Source: Gluconacetobacter johannae
Lineage (GTDB): Bacteria > Pseudomonadota > Alphaproteobacteria > Acetobacterales > Acetobacteraceae
DNA: 64,000 nucleotides
Reading direction: 5' to 3'
Assembly: GCF_014174305.1 (NCBI RefSeq)
Contig: NZ_JABEQH010000006.1
Location: forward strand, 124,001-188,000
Shown here one piece after another: positions 25,162-33,310 of this stretch. A program made the translations under genes and the position numbers. Each line of letters opens with the position of its first letter. Within the stretch, counting starts at the first letter, position 1. A model generated the notes under the pieces. It did not search any database and was not told the origin of the DNA. It saw only the letters and a list, made by a program, of their open reading frames with translations.

Positions 25162-26262
25162 TCAGACAGGCAGCGCCAGTGCGAATTGCGGGCTGGCGTC
25201 GCCGTCCGCTGGCTGAAGGTTCGACAGGGTCACGCCCAGCAGGCGGATCCCCCGGTCGGGTGGAAAGCCGGGCCGCAGCAGATCCTGCGCCACACGCAGC
25301 AATTCGGCCTGCGCCGAGACCGGCGCGGGCAGCGAGCGCGCGCGTCCGGTCTGCTGGAAATCGGCATATTTGATCTTCACCGTTACCGTGCGGCCGCCCA
25401 CCCCGCGCGCGGCGCACGCCTGCCAGACCCGCCCGGACAGGTCATCCAGCGCCGCCACGGCCTCGGCCCAGTCGTGGATATCGCGGTCGAACGTCCGTTC
25501 CGATCCGATGGATTTGCGGCGACGCTCGGCATCGACCGGCCGGTCGTCCCGGCCCCGGGCGATGCCGTGATAGAAGGTGGCCGCCTTGCCGAAATGCCGG
25601 GCCAGCAGCGCCAGCTCCTGCCGGCGGAGGTCCAGCCCGGTCCGGATGCCCAGCGCCCGCATGCGGGTGGCGGTCGCGGGGCCGATTCCGTGGAACGCCT
25701 CGATCGGCAGCGATTCGACGAAGGCCGGCCCCATGCGCGGCGTGATGACGAACAGCCCGTCCGGCTTGCGGTAATCCGACGCCAGCTTGGCCAGGAATTT
25801 GTTGTAGGACACACCGGCCGACGCCGTCAGGCCGGTCTCCGCCCGGATGGCGGCCCGGATCGCCTCGGCGATCGCGGTGGCCGACGGCGCATCCACCAGC
25901 GGATGGGTCACGTCCAGATAGGCCTCGTCCAGCGACAGCGGCTGGATCAGCGGCGTATAGCGCGCGAAAATCGCATGAATCTGCGCCGAAACCGCCCGAT
26001 AGACGTCGAAGCGCGGCGGCACGAAAACCAGTTCGGGACATTTCCGGCGGGCGGTGACGGACGGCATGGCCGATCGCACGCCGAACCGCCGGGCCTCGTA
26101 GCTGGCGGCCGCGACCACGCCGCGCTGGCGGCTGCCGCCGACCGCCACCGGCCGGCCGCGCAGGGCAGGATCGTCACGCTGTTCGACGGACGCATAGAAC
26201 GCATCCATGTCGATATGCAGGATCCGCCGTACGGGCGCGGGTCCGGAATCACGCTGCGCCAT
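25162..26262 (-). CDS. dinB: DNA polymerase IV (Y family)
   Basis: 366 residues. Error-prone translesion polymerase that extends damaged or slipped primers. Marks: ILHIDMDAFYASVEQRDDP with the first catalytic Asp, VVAAASYEARRFGVRSAMP, QPLSLDEAYLDVT with the second Asp/Glu pair, SYNKFLAKLASDYRKPDG, and GIGPATATRMRALGI (helix-hairpin-helix). The ATG at 26262 follows AAGGAC closely. Length is usual for DinB. No LexA-type operator was recognised in the 74 bp before it. Confidence 0.93.
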   Translation of the reverse strand: MAQRDSGPAPVRRILHIDMDAFYASVEQRDDPALRGRPVAVGGSRQRGVVAAASYEARRFGVRSAMPSVTARRKCPELVFVPPRFDVYRAVSAQIHAIFARYTPLIQPLSLDEAYLDVTHPLVDAPSATAIAEAIRAAIRAETGLTASAGVSYNKFLAKLASDYRKPDGLFVITPRMGPAFVESLPIEAFHGIGPATATRMRALGIRTGLDLRRQELALLARHFGKAATFYHGIARGRDDRPVDAERRRKSIGSERTFDRDIHDWAEAVAALDDLSGRVWQACAARGVGGRTVTVKIKYADFQQTGRARSLPAPVSAQAELLRVAQDLLRPGFPPDRGIRLLGVTLSNLQPADGDASPQFALALPV

Positions 26263-26336
26263 GTCCTTGCGCCATGCCCTGCTGCCCCGGTGTCACCGGC
26301 AGGTCCGTCCCGGAGGCATCCCCGGGACGGAGGCGG

Positions 26337-26468
26337 TCAGGCGCAGGCCTTTCCCTTGCAGCAGACTTTCTTTTTCACGAAGCAGAGCACCGCCACCAGC
26401 AGGCCCAGCGCCAGGATGCCCTTCACGCACGGGGATTTCACGGGACATTTCACAGGACAGTCAGCCAT
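26337..26468 (-). CDS. Small cysteine-rich membrane protein (43 aa)
   Basis: ATG at 26468 with GAGGAAAG upstream. The product MADCPVKCPVKSPCVKGILA, then LGLLVAVLCFV, then KKKVCCKGKACA, has seven cysteines placed around one hydrophobic helix, with lysines on both sides. No family recognised. The paired Cys (CPVKCPVK and VCCKGKAC) could bind metal or form disulfides; that is inference. It sits between dinB and the FUSC transporter gene on the same strand. Confidence 0.55.
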   Translation of the reverse strand: MADCPVKCPVKSPCVKGILALGLLVAVLCFVKKKVCCKGKACA

Positions 26469-26550
26469 TGGTCTTCTTTCCTCAGTACCTGCGTCCGGCA
26501 TCGGGATGGGCCGGAGCATCCCCGCATTCTACCCGCGCCACCCCGTATGG

Positions 26551-28671
26551 CTACCCATGCGCCGCATAGGCGTCCGCCGCGCGAAGCAGATGGGCGATGT
26601 CGGGCGACAGCTCGCCGCTATCGACCGGCGGCGGGGCCGTGCCCTCGCCGCGCAGCCGGGCCGCCAGCGCCGCGCCGATCACGGCATAGGCCGCCGCGCG
26701 TCGGCCATCCGGGGGGCCGTCCGGGGCGCCATCCTGCGGCGCCTGTCCCGACATCCGTTCCAGCCAGGCGACACTGGCCCCGCCCGCCACCTGGCGCAGG
26801 GCCAGCAGCAGGTCGGCCGCCCTGTCCAGGCGCGCCGAGCGGCGCAACCCTTCCAGGCGCAGGCGCTGGCGCGCAATCTCGGCGGCGGTGCTGGCCACGC
26901 CGGCGTCGCGCCGGGCCGCCTCGATCCGCGCGATATCCGACACCGCCGGATCGGCCACCAGGGCCAGATAGCGCATGTTGGCCGCCACCGCCTCGGCCAG
27001 GCGGGCGGAAAAATGCACCGCCGTCCGTTCCGGCCAGAGCACGAGGCAACCCAGAAGCCCCACCACGCTGCCCAGCACATTGTCCACCGCCCGGGCCAGC
27101 GCCACCCCCCAGCCATGGCCCGGACTGCCCAGGTCGGTCACCAGCACGAACAGCGGCGTGAGGAACAGGACGAACAGCGTGTAATTGACCGACCGCAGCG
27201 CGATCGTCGCGGCCGCCAGCGGAAAGATCAGCAGCACCGTCGCAGGCATGGGCAACGACACGCCGAGAACGGCCGCCACGATGCCCCCCGCGACGCTGCC
27301 CAGCATGCGTTCGACCATGCGCGGCCCCGTGGTCGCGGCCTGCGGCTGCATGACGACGACCACGGCCATGGTCGCCCAATAGGCATACGGCAGGCCCAGC
27401 AGGATGGTCAGCCCATACGCCACCACCACCGCGACCGACAGGCGCGCGGCATGACGCGCCGCATGGGGCAGGATCATCCGCCGCCACAACGCCCCCCGCG
27501 CCCCCGGTGCGTCGGGCAGGCCGGTCCCGGCCCGTCCGGCTTCGGCGTGGGGGGCGGCGGTCCCCCCTGCCGCCTGCGCCCAGGCCTCCGCCAGGTCCCG
27601 CAGCGCGTCGCCACAGACGCCCAGCGCCTGCGCGGCCACCCCCTGCGTCGTCCGGGCCTGCCGGCGCAGCGACGCCGCCAGCCGGCGCATGCGGGCATGG
27701 TCCGGATCGACCCGCAGCACCTGCTGCCGCGTGCGGGCGATGGCGACGACCATCCGCCGCAGGACGCGCCGGTCCGCCGGGCGGGCGCGCCCGTGCGACG
27801 CGGCCAGGTCATGCTCCATTGCGATCAGCGCCACGAAGACCCGGTCCCCGGCCTCGATCCCCGCCGACAGCGCCCGCCGCACCGGGCTGCCGCCTTCCTC
27901 CGCCCCGATCGTGCCCACCATGCCCCGGGTCCGTTCGATCCGGGCGCGGATCGCCCGCCGATAGGCGCCGATACGGCTCCGGCCCGCCAGGTCCGGCCCG
28001 GTATCGGCCCGGTCCAGCAGGTCGTACGCCATCCCCGCTTCCTCGCGCAGCAGGGCCGCGGTGGCCCGCCGCGCCGGGGCATAGGGATCGACCGGCCAGG
28101 CCAGGGTACAAATCGCCAGCGCCCAGCCCGCCCCCAGCGCGAACAGGCCGGCCAGCGCCAGCGCGCCCGAGGGCGACATCGGATAACAGACCGCGACCAC
28201 CCCCACGATGGCCGCCAGCACGCCCACCTGCGTCGCGGCGGCGCCATGCCCCCGGCCCAGGCCGCACAGGAAGGTCACCGCCGCCAGCACGGGAAACGCC
28301 ACGGCCAGCCCCATGCCCGCGACGCAGGACATCACCCCCGCCAGCAGGGTGCCGATGCCGCCGAACATGACCATGGCGCGCAGGCGCGGGCGGCGCGGAC
28401 CGCCCGGATCGACCAGGCAGGTCCAGAAGGCGGCGAAGGCCGACCACGCCATCAGCGGCTGGCCCAGCCCTGTCGCCAGCCCCATCATGACGCCCACCGC
28501 GACGGCCGCGCGCAGCCCTTCGCGCAGGCCGACCTGTTCGGGGGCGATCAGGATGGCGCGCATGCCCAGCCAGTGCCCCAGGCGGGCCACGCGCGACGCC
28601 CGCGCGGGCGCGCCGAACAGCCGGCGCAGGCGCGCCCGCCCCCTGTCGCGCATCGCGCCGCGTGCCGGCAT
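26551..28671 (-). CDS. FUSC-family inner-membrane transporter (fusaric acid resistance / YccS-like)
   Basis: 706 residues from the ATG at 28671 (a GTG one codon earlier is possible). Two similar membrane halves are visible. The N-terminal half has REGLRAAVAVGVMMGLATGL, AFAAFWTCLVDPGG and several helices to about 190. The second half (about 400-540) has ARLSVAVVVAYGLTILLGLP, YAYWATMAVVVVMQPQAATT and RMLGSVAGGIVAAVLGV, the FUSC signature. They are separated and followed by long cytoplasmic helical parts. FUSC proteins such as AaeB are linked to efflux of aromatic acids. Its position 139 bp downstream of the HpaB/RidA genes suggests, without proof, export of a related aromatic compound. Confidence 0.82.
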   Translation of the reverse strand: MPARGAMRDRGRARLRRLFGAPARASRVARLGHWLGMRAILIAPEQVGLREGLRAAVAVGVMMGLATGLGQPLMAWSAFAAFWTCLVDPGGPRRPRLRAMVMFGGIGTLLAGVMSCVAGMGLAVAFPVLAAVTFLCGLGRGHGAAATQVGVLAAIVGVVAVCYPMSPSGALALAGLFALGAGWALAICTLAWPVDPYAPARRATAALLREEAGMAYDLLDRADTGPDLAGRSRIGAYRRAIRARIERTRGMVGTIGAEEGGSPVRRALSAGIEAGDRVFVALIAMEHDLAASHGRARPADRRVLRRMVVAIARTRQQVLRVDPDHARMRRLAASLRRQARTTQGVAAQALGVCGDALRDLAEAWAQAAGGTAAPHAEAGRAGTGLPDAPGARGALWRRMILPHAARHAARLSVAVVVAYGLTILLGLPYAYWATMAVVVVMQPQAATTGPRMVERMLGSVAGGIVAAVLGVSLPMPATVLLIFPLAAATIALRSVNYTLFVLFLTPLFVLVTDLGSPGHGWGVALARAVDNVLGSVVGLLGCLVLWPERTAVHFSARLAEAVAANMRYLALVADPAVSDIARIEAARRDAGVASTAAEIARQRLRLEGLRRSARLDRAADLLLALRQVAGGASVAWLERMSGQAPQDGAPDGPPDGRRAAAYAVIGAALAARLRGEGTAPPPVDSGELSPDIAHLLRAADAYAAHG

Positions 28672-28813
28672 CACGGCCCCAGGCCGCGGGCAAAAGGTAC
28701 GAAACGATCCGGAAGGCGCGGCACGGTGCGGAAATCCCAGGAGGGAGACAGGTTGTTATAACTGACGCGAACCGCCCGTCTTGTCCATTCCCCCGCGGTG
28801 CGGGATCGCCCGA

Positions 28814-29221
28814 TCAGGGCAGCTCCGCGATCACATCCACCTCGATCAGCCATTCCGGCCGCGCCAGCGCGACGACGACCAGTCCGGTGAAGACCGGGAA
28901 GACCCCCTTGAGCCAGCGGCCGAGCACACGGTACGTCGCCTCGCGATAGCGGATGTCGGTCAGATAGACCGTCACCTTGCAGATGTGCGACAGGTCGGAC
29001 CCGGCCTCGTCCAGCAGCAGGGCGATGTTGGCCATCACCTTCTCGGCCTGGCCGACCGGGTCGCCCACCGCGACATTCTCCCGCGTGTCCAGGTCCTGCG
29101 GCACCTGGCCGCGCAGATAGACGGTCTTGCCCGCCACCACGGCCTGGCACAGATCGTTGTCCAGGTCCTGCTCGGGATAGGTGTCCTTCGTGTTGAAGGG
29201 CCGGATGCGCCGGTGAATCAT
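28814..29221 (-). CDS. RidA / YjgF family protein
   Basis: 135 residues; ATG with GGGGAG upstream. RidA-type proteins hydrolyse reactive imine/enamine intermediates to ketones and ammonia, or serve as dedicated deaminases in catabolic pathways. Marks: GKTVYLRGQVPQD, VGDPVGQAEKVMANIALLLDEAGSDLSHICKVTVYLTDI and the C-terminal ARPEWLIEVDVIAELP. The usual catalytic Arg before the C-terminal strand is not obvious in this register (ALARPEWLIEVD keeps an Arg). It follows hpaB by 31 bp, so it is likely part of the same operon and may process that pathway's product. Confidence 0.88.
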   Translation of the reverse strand: MIHRRIRPFNTKDTYPEQDLDNDLCQAVVAGKTVYLRGQVPQDLDTRENVAVGDPVGQAEKVMANIALLLDEAGSDLSHICKVTVYLTDIRYREATYRVLGRWLKGVFPVFTGLVVVALARPEWLIEVDVIAELP

Positions 29222-29252
29222 CGTGTCGAACTCCCCGTTCGGTCGTGGCGGG

Positions 29253-30710
29253 TCAGGATGCGCGGTCCAGCACGCGCGGGTCCAGCCCGGCCGAGCGCTG
29301 CACGAAGGACAGCGGGCTGTCCCAGTCGAAATTGCGATACACCGCCGCCAGATGCGCGAAGGGCGGCGCCTGGGCGAACAGCTGGAACGTCAGGCGGTGT
29401 CCCGCATAATCCGAATTCAGCAGGTCGCGCCCGTAGGCCAGCAGGCGGCGGCGGTCGGTGGCCGCCCACTGGTCGTTGATGGTGTAGAATTTCTCCAGCC
29501 ACGGCCCCGTCTCGGGGTCGGCGAAGGCCGCCGCGTCGGGCGTGACGCAGATCTGGCCGCCGCACAGTTCGCGCGCCAGATGCATCATCTCGTGCAATTG
29601 CGAACAGGCCAGCACCCGCCCGCTGAACAGCAGCGACTGGTTGGGCATCAGCAGGCCGCCGGGGCTGGGCTCGGCGGTGGCGATCGCCGCCGTCAGATGG
29701 GCGTTGATGCCTTCGCGATAGCACGCCAGGCGCGCCAGCTTCTCCTGCACCGCCTGCTGGCGGTCCAGGCCGGTCTGGCGCACGTTGAACAGCGCGGTGC
29801 CGATCATCATGTCCGCCAGCTTCAGGTTGCGCTGCACGAAGGCGAACGCGCTGTAGCGATGCAGGGTGGCGCGGATGAAGGTCGCGGCCTTGGTGTGCCG
29901 GTAGAACAGCACGTTTTCCCACGGGATCAGCACATCGTCGAAGATGACCAGCGCCTCGACCTCGTCATACCGGTTCGACAGCGGATAATCCTCGGCCGGC
30001 GCGCGCCCGGCGAAGCCCGTGCGACAGATGAATTTCAGGTTGGGCGAGGAAAAATCGCAGACGAACCCCACCGCATAGTCCGACAGCGCCGCATCGCCCC
30101 AGTTCGCGATCGTCGGCTTGGTGAAGGCCTGGTTGGCGTAGGCGGCGGCGGTTTCGTATTTCGCGCCGCGCACGATAATGCCGGCATCGGTTTCCCGCAC
30201 GACATGCAGCAGCATGTCCGGGTCCTGGTCCTGCGGCCGCTTGGACCGGTCGCCCTTGGGGTCGGTATTGGCCGAGACATGGAACGGATCGGCGCGGATC
30301 GCCTTGTCGACATGATGGCGGATATTGCGCGAGAAGGTCGGATCGACCTCGTTCAGGATATCCTGCCCGTCATACAGCGACCACATCTCGCCGATCGTCT
30401 CGTCGCCCACGCGGGTGACCACGCCGCCCACCTCGTCCAGCACCGTGTCGGTCGCCAGCCGCTTCGCCTGCCAGTCCGCCTGGGTGCGCGGCAGTTGCAG
30501 CGCGACGGACGAGGCCACGCCATTTTCGTCCAGGCACGTCATGCGGTCGCGGAACGCGGCCTCGTGCTGCATGTCGTAGATGCGGGCGCGAATGTCCACG
30601 AGGGGCCTGAACATCGGATGCCGCGTCACGTCGGCGACGCGCTCGCCGTTCATCCAGACCCGGCGTCCGTCGCGGATCGAATCGATGTAGTCCTGACCGG
30701 TGCGTATCAT
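29253..30710 (-). CDS. 4-hydroxyphenylacetate 3-monooxygenase-type oxygenase (HpaB family)
   Basis: 485 residues from the ATG at 30710 (GAGGAC upstream). FADH2-using oxygenase of two-component aromatic monooxygenases. Marks: RTGQDYIDSIRDGRRVWMNG and DVTRHPMFRP at the N-terminus, AYANQAFTKPTI, FICRTGF, YPLSNRYDEVEALVIFDDVLIPWENVLFYR (split by description), NLKLADMMIGTA, and the C-terminal LCGGQICVTPDAAAF. Family members hydroxylate phenols (HpaB) or act on other aromatics; sequence alone does not fix the substrate. It follows its likely flavin reductase by 20 bp and precedes ridA by 31 bp. No homoprotocatechuate ring-cleavage genes are nearby, which argues against a complete Hpa pathway here. 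Confidence 0.85.
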   Translation of the reverse strand: MIRTGQDYIDSIRDGRRVWMNGERVADVTRHPMFRPLVDIRARIYDMQHEAAFRDRMTCLDENGVASSVALQLPRTQADWQAKRLATDTVLDEVGGVVTRVGDETIGEMWSLYDGQDILNEVDPTFSRNIRHHVDKAIRADPFHVSANTDPKGDRSKRPQDQDPDMLLHVVRETDAGIIVRGAKYETAAAYANQAFTKPTIANWGDAALSDYAVGFVCDFSSPNLKFICRTGFAGRAPAEDYPLSNRYDEVEALVIFDDVLIPWENVLFYRHTKAATFIRATLHRYSAFAFVQRNLKLADMMIGTALFNVRQTGLDRQQAVQEKLARLACYREGINAHLTAAIATAEPSPGGLLMPNQSLLFSGRVLACSQLHEMMHLARELCGGQICVTPDAAAFADPETGPWLEKFYTINDQWAATDRRRLLAYGRDLLNSDYAGHRLTFQLFAQAPPFAHLAAVYRNFDWDSPLSFVQRSAGLDPRVLDRAS

Positions 30711-30730
30711 GAAACCGTCCTCGTTTCTCG

Positions 30731-31270
30731 TCAGGCCGAAGCCGAAAGGCCGACAGGCCGGCAGAATTCCCGCCGGCAATACAAAAGCGCGCTGTCGTCG
30801 CGGACGACCGTACGCAGCACCCGGCCGATGACGATCACATGCGTGCCGGCCTGCACCACCTGTTCGGGCGTGCAGGTCAGCGTCGCGATCGCATCTTCCA
30901 GGCAGATTTCGCCCAGTTCGCCGGCATGCCACGCGCCGCAGCCGAAATCGTAGGCCGGGTAGCGTCCGTCACGGCCGGCGAAGCGTTCCGCCATCTCGGC
31001 CTGCGCGGGCGACAGCATGTTGACCGTATAAAGCCGGTTGGCCGCCAGCGGCCCGGCAATCGGGCTGCGCTGGTTGATGCAGGCCAGCACCATCGGCGGA
31101 TCGGCCGAGACCGAGGCGACCGAACTGACCGTGATGCCATAGCGGCCCGCCGGCCCGTCGGTGACCACGATGCCCACGGGCGCCGCCACCCGGCTCATCG
31201 CCTCCAGGAACAGGGCACGGGCCTCGGCCTGTTCCATCCGCACGTCGTCCGCATACACGTCCTGCGCCAT
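30731..31270 (-). CDS. Flavin reductase-like protein (HpaC/RutF family)
   Basis: 179 residues from the ATG at 31270 (AGGGGTGG upstream). It reduces FAD or FMN with NAD(P)H and hands the reduced flavin to the partner oxygenase. Marks: EAMSRVAAPVGIVVTDGPAGRYGITVSSVASVSADPPMVLACIN (described in part), with GITVSS and the flavin-binding PP..L.C.N, then FTVNML-like LYTVNMLSPAQAEMAERFAG and HVIVIGRV near the end. Length is usual for the family. Directly upstream of the HpaB-type gene, so the two form the monooxygenase system. Confidence 0.88.
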   Translation of the reverse strand: MAQDVYADDVRMEQAEARALFLEAMSRVAAPVGIVVTDGPAGRYGITVSSVASVSADPPMVLACINQRSPIAGPLAANRLYTVNMLSPAQAEMAERFAGRDGRYPAYDFGCGAWHAGELGEICLEDAIATLTCTPEQVVQAGTHVIVIGRVLRTVVRDDSALLYCRREFCRPVGLSASA

Positions 31271-31338
31271 CTGCCACCCCTGTTGCCGATCATGACGGTC
31301 CCATATCCCGGACCTCACAAAAAGAAATGAATACAGAC

Positions 31339-31367
31339 CATCTGCATCGTCTTTTCCGATGCAGATG
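31339..31367. promoter_or_regulatory. Perfect 11-bp inverted repeat before the flavin reductase gene
   Basis: CATCTGCATCG, seven-base spacer, CGATGCAGATG; a third related piece (GCATCGCCGCGATGC) follows at once, overlapping on its left end. It lies 69 bp upstream of the flavin reductase start and 25 bp beyond the stop of the DUF1028 gene. No T-run follows on either strand, so an operator is as likely as a terminator. Confidence 0.45.
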
Positions 31368-31391
31368 CATCGCCGCGATGCAGCCCCCGGA

Positions 31392-32069
31392 TCATTCGTC
31401 GCCCGGCACGCCATAAGACGGCGCGGCATCGGGGTTCAGCGCCCGTTCGACGTAATCGTACATCTGCGGCCGCCAGACCGCCCAGATGTCGGCCAGCCGT
31501 CCGATGGGCCGCTCGTCCCAATCCACCCGCAGGTCGGTCAGCGGCCAGGCCTCGCGATCCACGACCACCATGCCGGCGGAATGGACCGGCCCGGCCTCGC
31601 CGCCTGCGGCCAGGCCCGCCTGCAACGCCAGCAGCAGCCGGTCGCCCAGTTCCAGCGCCGGATCGCTGCCGGCGAACGCCTGCACGATCGCGCCGGGCAC
31701 CGCGATATCGGCCAGCAGATTGCCCGCCGACACCACATCCACCCCGCGCGCGCTGCCATACAGCCCCAGCGTGCCGCTGCCCGACCAGACGGCCGTGCCG
31801 CCATGGCGATCGACGATGGTCAGTTGCCGGAAGGCGCTGCCGGACGCGGTGCGGGCAAGGACGGCGCAGCATTCGTCGGCCGTCAGCCCGCGCGCCAGCA
31901 GGTCCAGCCCCGCCGGCCCCAGCCTGGGGTCGGTCACGTTCTGCGTCGTCACCGCGCCGACCCCGGCGCGGGCCCAGGCGCAGCGCGCCGCGACCGCCGG
32001 CGACGAGGAGACGACGGCCGACCCGAACTGGCCGGTCCTGGCGCATCGCGCCGCGATGGAAAAGGTCAT
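31392..32069 (-). CDS. DUF1028 family putative N-terminal nucleophile-type hydrolase
   Basis: 225 residues from the ATG at 32069, with GGGAGG upstream. The start MTFSIAARCARTGQFGSAVV, then GVGAVTTQNVTDPRLGPAGLDLL and DIAVPGAIVQAFAGSDPALELGDRLLLALQAG, is diagnostic of DUF1028. The fold resembles Ntn-hydrolases; the activity is not established. The C-terminus (LRVDWDERPIGRLADIWAVW) is also typical. It is divergent from a LysR-type regulator (237 bp apart) and upstream of the monooxygenase genes on the same strand, which suggests one regulated cassette. Confidence 0.82.
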   Translation of the reverse strand: MTFSIAARCARTGQFGSAVVSSSPAVAARCAWARAGVGAVTTQNVTDPRLGPAGLDLLARGLTADECCAVLARTASGSAFRQLTIVDRHGGTAVWSGSGTLGLYGSARGVDVVSAGNLLADIAVPGAIVQAFAGSDPALELGDRLLLALQAGLAAGGEAGPVHSAGMVVVDREAWPLTDLRVDWDERPIGRLADIWAVWRPQMYDYVERALNPDAAPSYGVPGDE

Positions 32070-32306
32070 GGCACCCTCCCGCCCGGCGACGACATGCCCA
32101 TCTCGCCTGTCCGGACCTTCGGGAACTGTGCATGACAATCCCCGCGCGATCGCCCCGGTTTTTCCGATCCCGTTGCCCGGAAAAGCCGGGGCCGATGCCC
32201 AGCAACCCGGCAGGCGCGCCAGGGCCCGCCCGCGCCGCCCGCCACGGTTGCGCGCCGTCGGCGGCACGCGATAGATGGACGCACCGTCACGCCGCACGGA
32301 CCGCGC

Positions 32307-33227
32307 ATGCACCCGCCCAGACGTTTCCTGCCCTCGCTTTCCCTCCTGACAGCGTTCGAGGCCGCCGCCCGCACCGGCAGCATCACCCGCGCCGCCCACG
32401 AACTGTCGCTGACGCAAAGCGCCGTCAGCCGGCAGATCAAGGCGCTGGAAGACCGGCTGGGCGTCGAACTGTTCACCCGCGACCGCCAGACCATCCGCCT
32501 GACGCCCGGCGGCGAATCCTATGCCCGCGAAATCCGCGAGGCCCTGCGGCGCATCAGCACCGCGTCGCTGTACCTGCGCGGCAACCCCTATGGCGGCACG
32601 CTGAACCTGGCCACGCTGCCCACCTTCGGCGCGCGCTGGCTGGCCCCGCGCCTGCCCGCCTTCCTGGCCGCCTGTCCGGGCATCACCATCAATGTGGGCA
32701 CCCGCCTGTCCTATTTCGATTTCCGCCTGGAATCGTTCGACGCCGCCATCCATTTCGGCCAGCCGGACTGGCAGGGCTGCCATGCTGACCTGCTGCGGCG
32801 GGAAACCGCCGTCCCGGTCTGCAGCCCCGACCTGGCGCGGCGGTTCGACATCCGCACCCGGGACGACATCCTCAAGGCCCCGCTTCTGCATCTGGTGACG
32901 CGCCCCGACGCCTGGGAACGCTGGCTGGGCACGCAGGGCGTGGCGTTCGACCTGGTCCACGGCATGCTGTTCGACCAGTTCACCATGGTAGCCGAGGCCT
33001 GCGCCGCCGGCCTGGGCGTGGCCCTGCTGCCCACCTTCCTGATCGCCGACGAACTGCGCGCGGGCCGGCTTGCGGTCCTGTTCGACCGCCCGGCCGAGGA
33101 ACGCGACGCCTATTACCTGGTCTGGCCGGCCGAGCGCGCCGATTACGGCCCGCTGGCCTGCTTCCGCGACTGGATCCTGGCCGAAACCGCCCTCGACCGC
33201 CTGGCGTCCCATTCCCCACCGGAATGA
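32307..33227 (+). CDS. LysR-type transcriptional regulator (GcvA-like subgroup)
   Basis: 306 residues. N-terminal winged helix-turn-helix (LLTAFEAAARTGSITRAAHELSLTQSAVSRQIKALEDRLGVELF described in part; helix SITRAAHELSLTQSAVSRQI). The effector domain has GCvA-type features: LPTFGARWLAPRLPAF, FDAAIHFGQPDW and AEACAAGLGVALLPTFLIADEL. It is divergent from the DUF1028-monooxygenase genes, the usual LysR arrangement, so it probably controls them. The shared upstream region is 32070-32306; no classical T-N11-A site was pinned down. Confidence 0.88.
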   Translation: MHPPRRFLPSLSLLTAFEAAARTGSITRAAHELSLTQSAVSRQIKALEDRLGVELFTRDRQTIRLTPGGESYAREIREALRRISTASLYLRGNPYGGTLNLATLPTFGARWLAPRLPAFLAACPGITINVGTRLSYFDFRLESFDAAIHFGQPDWQGCHADLLRRETAVPVCSPDLARRFDIRTRDDILKAPLLHLVTRPDAWERWLGTQGVAFDLVHGMLFDQFTMVAEACAAGLGVALLPTFLIADELRAGRLAVLFDRPAEERDAYYLVWPAERADYGPLACFRDWILAETALDRLASHSPPE

Positions 33228-33310
33228 CCTGTTTACGATTTGCCGATGGCGGCGCGTCCGGCCCGATCCTATCGTGACCGCCGTTTGAAGCAGCCGAGAC
33301 GCCCCCCACG

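Noticed and set aside
25159-28761. Very long plus-strand open frame opposite dinB and the FUSC gene
   Set aside because: It is an antisense shadow of well-recognised minus-strand genes; Arg/Gly/Pro-rich composition, no domain and no ribosome site.
28814-32069. Rut-type pyrimidine degradation operon
   Set aside because: RidA and a flavin reductase are shared with Rut, but the oxygenase is HpaB-type, not the luciferase-type RutA, and RutB/RutD are absent.
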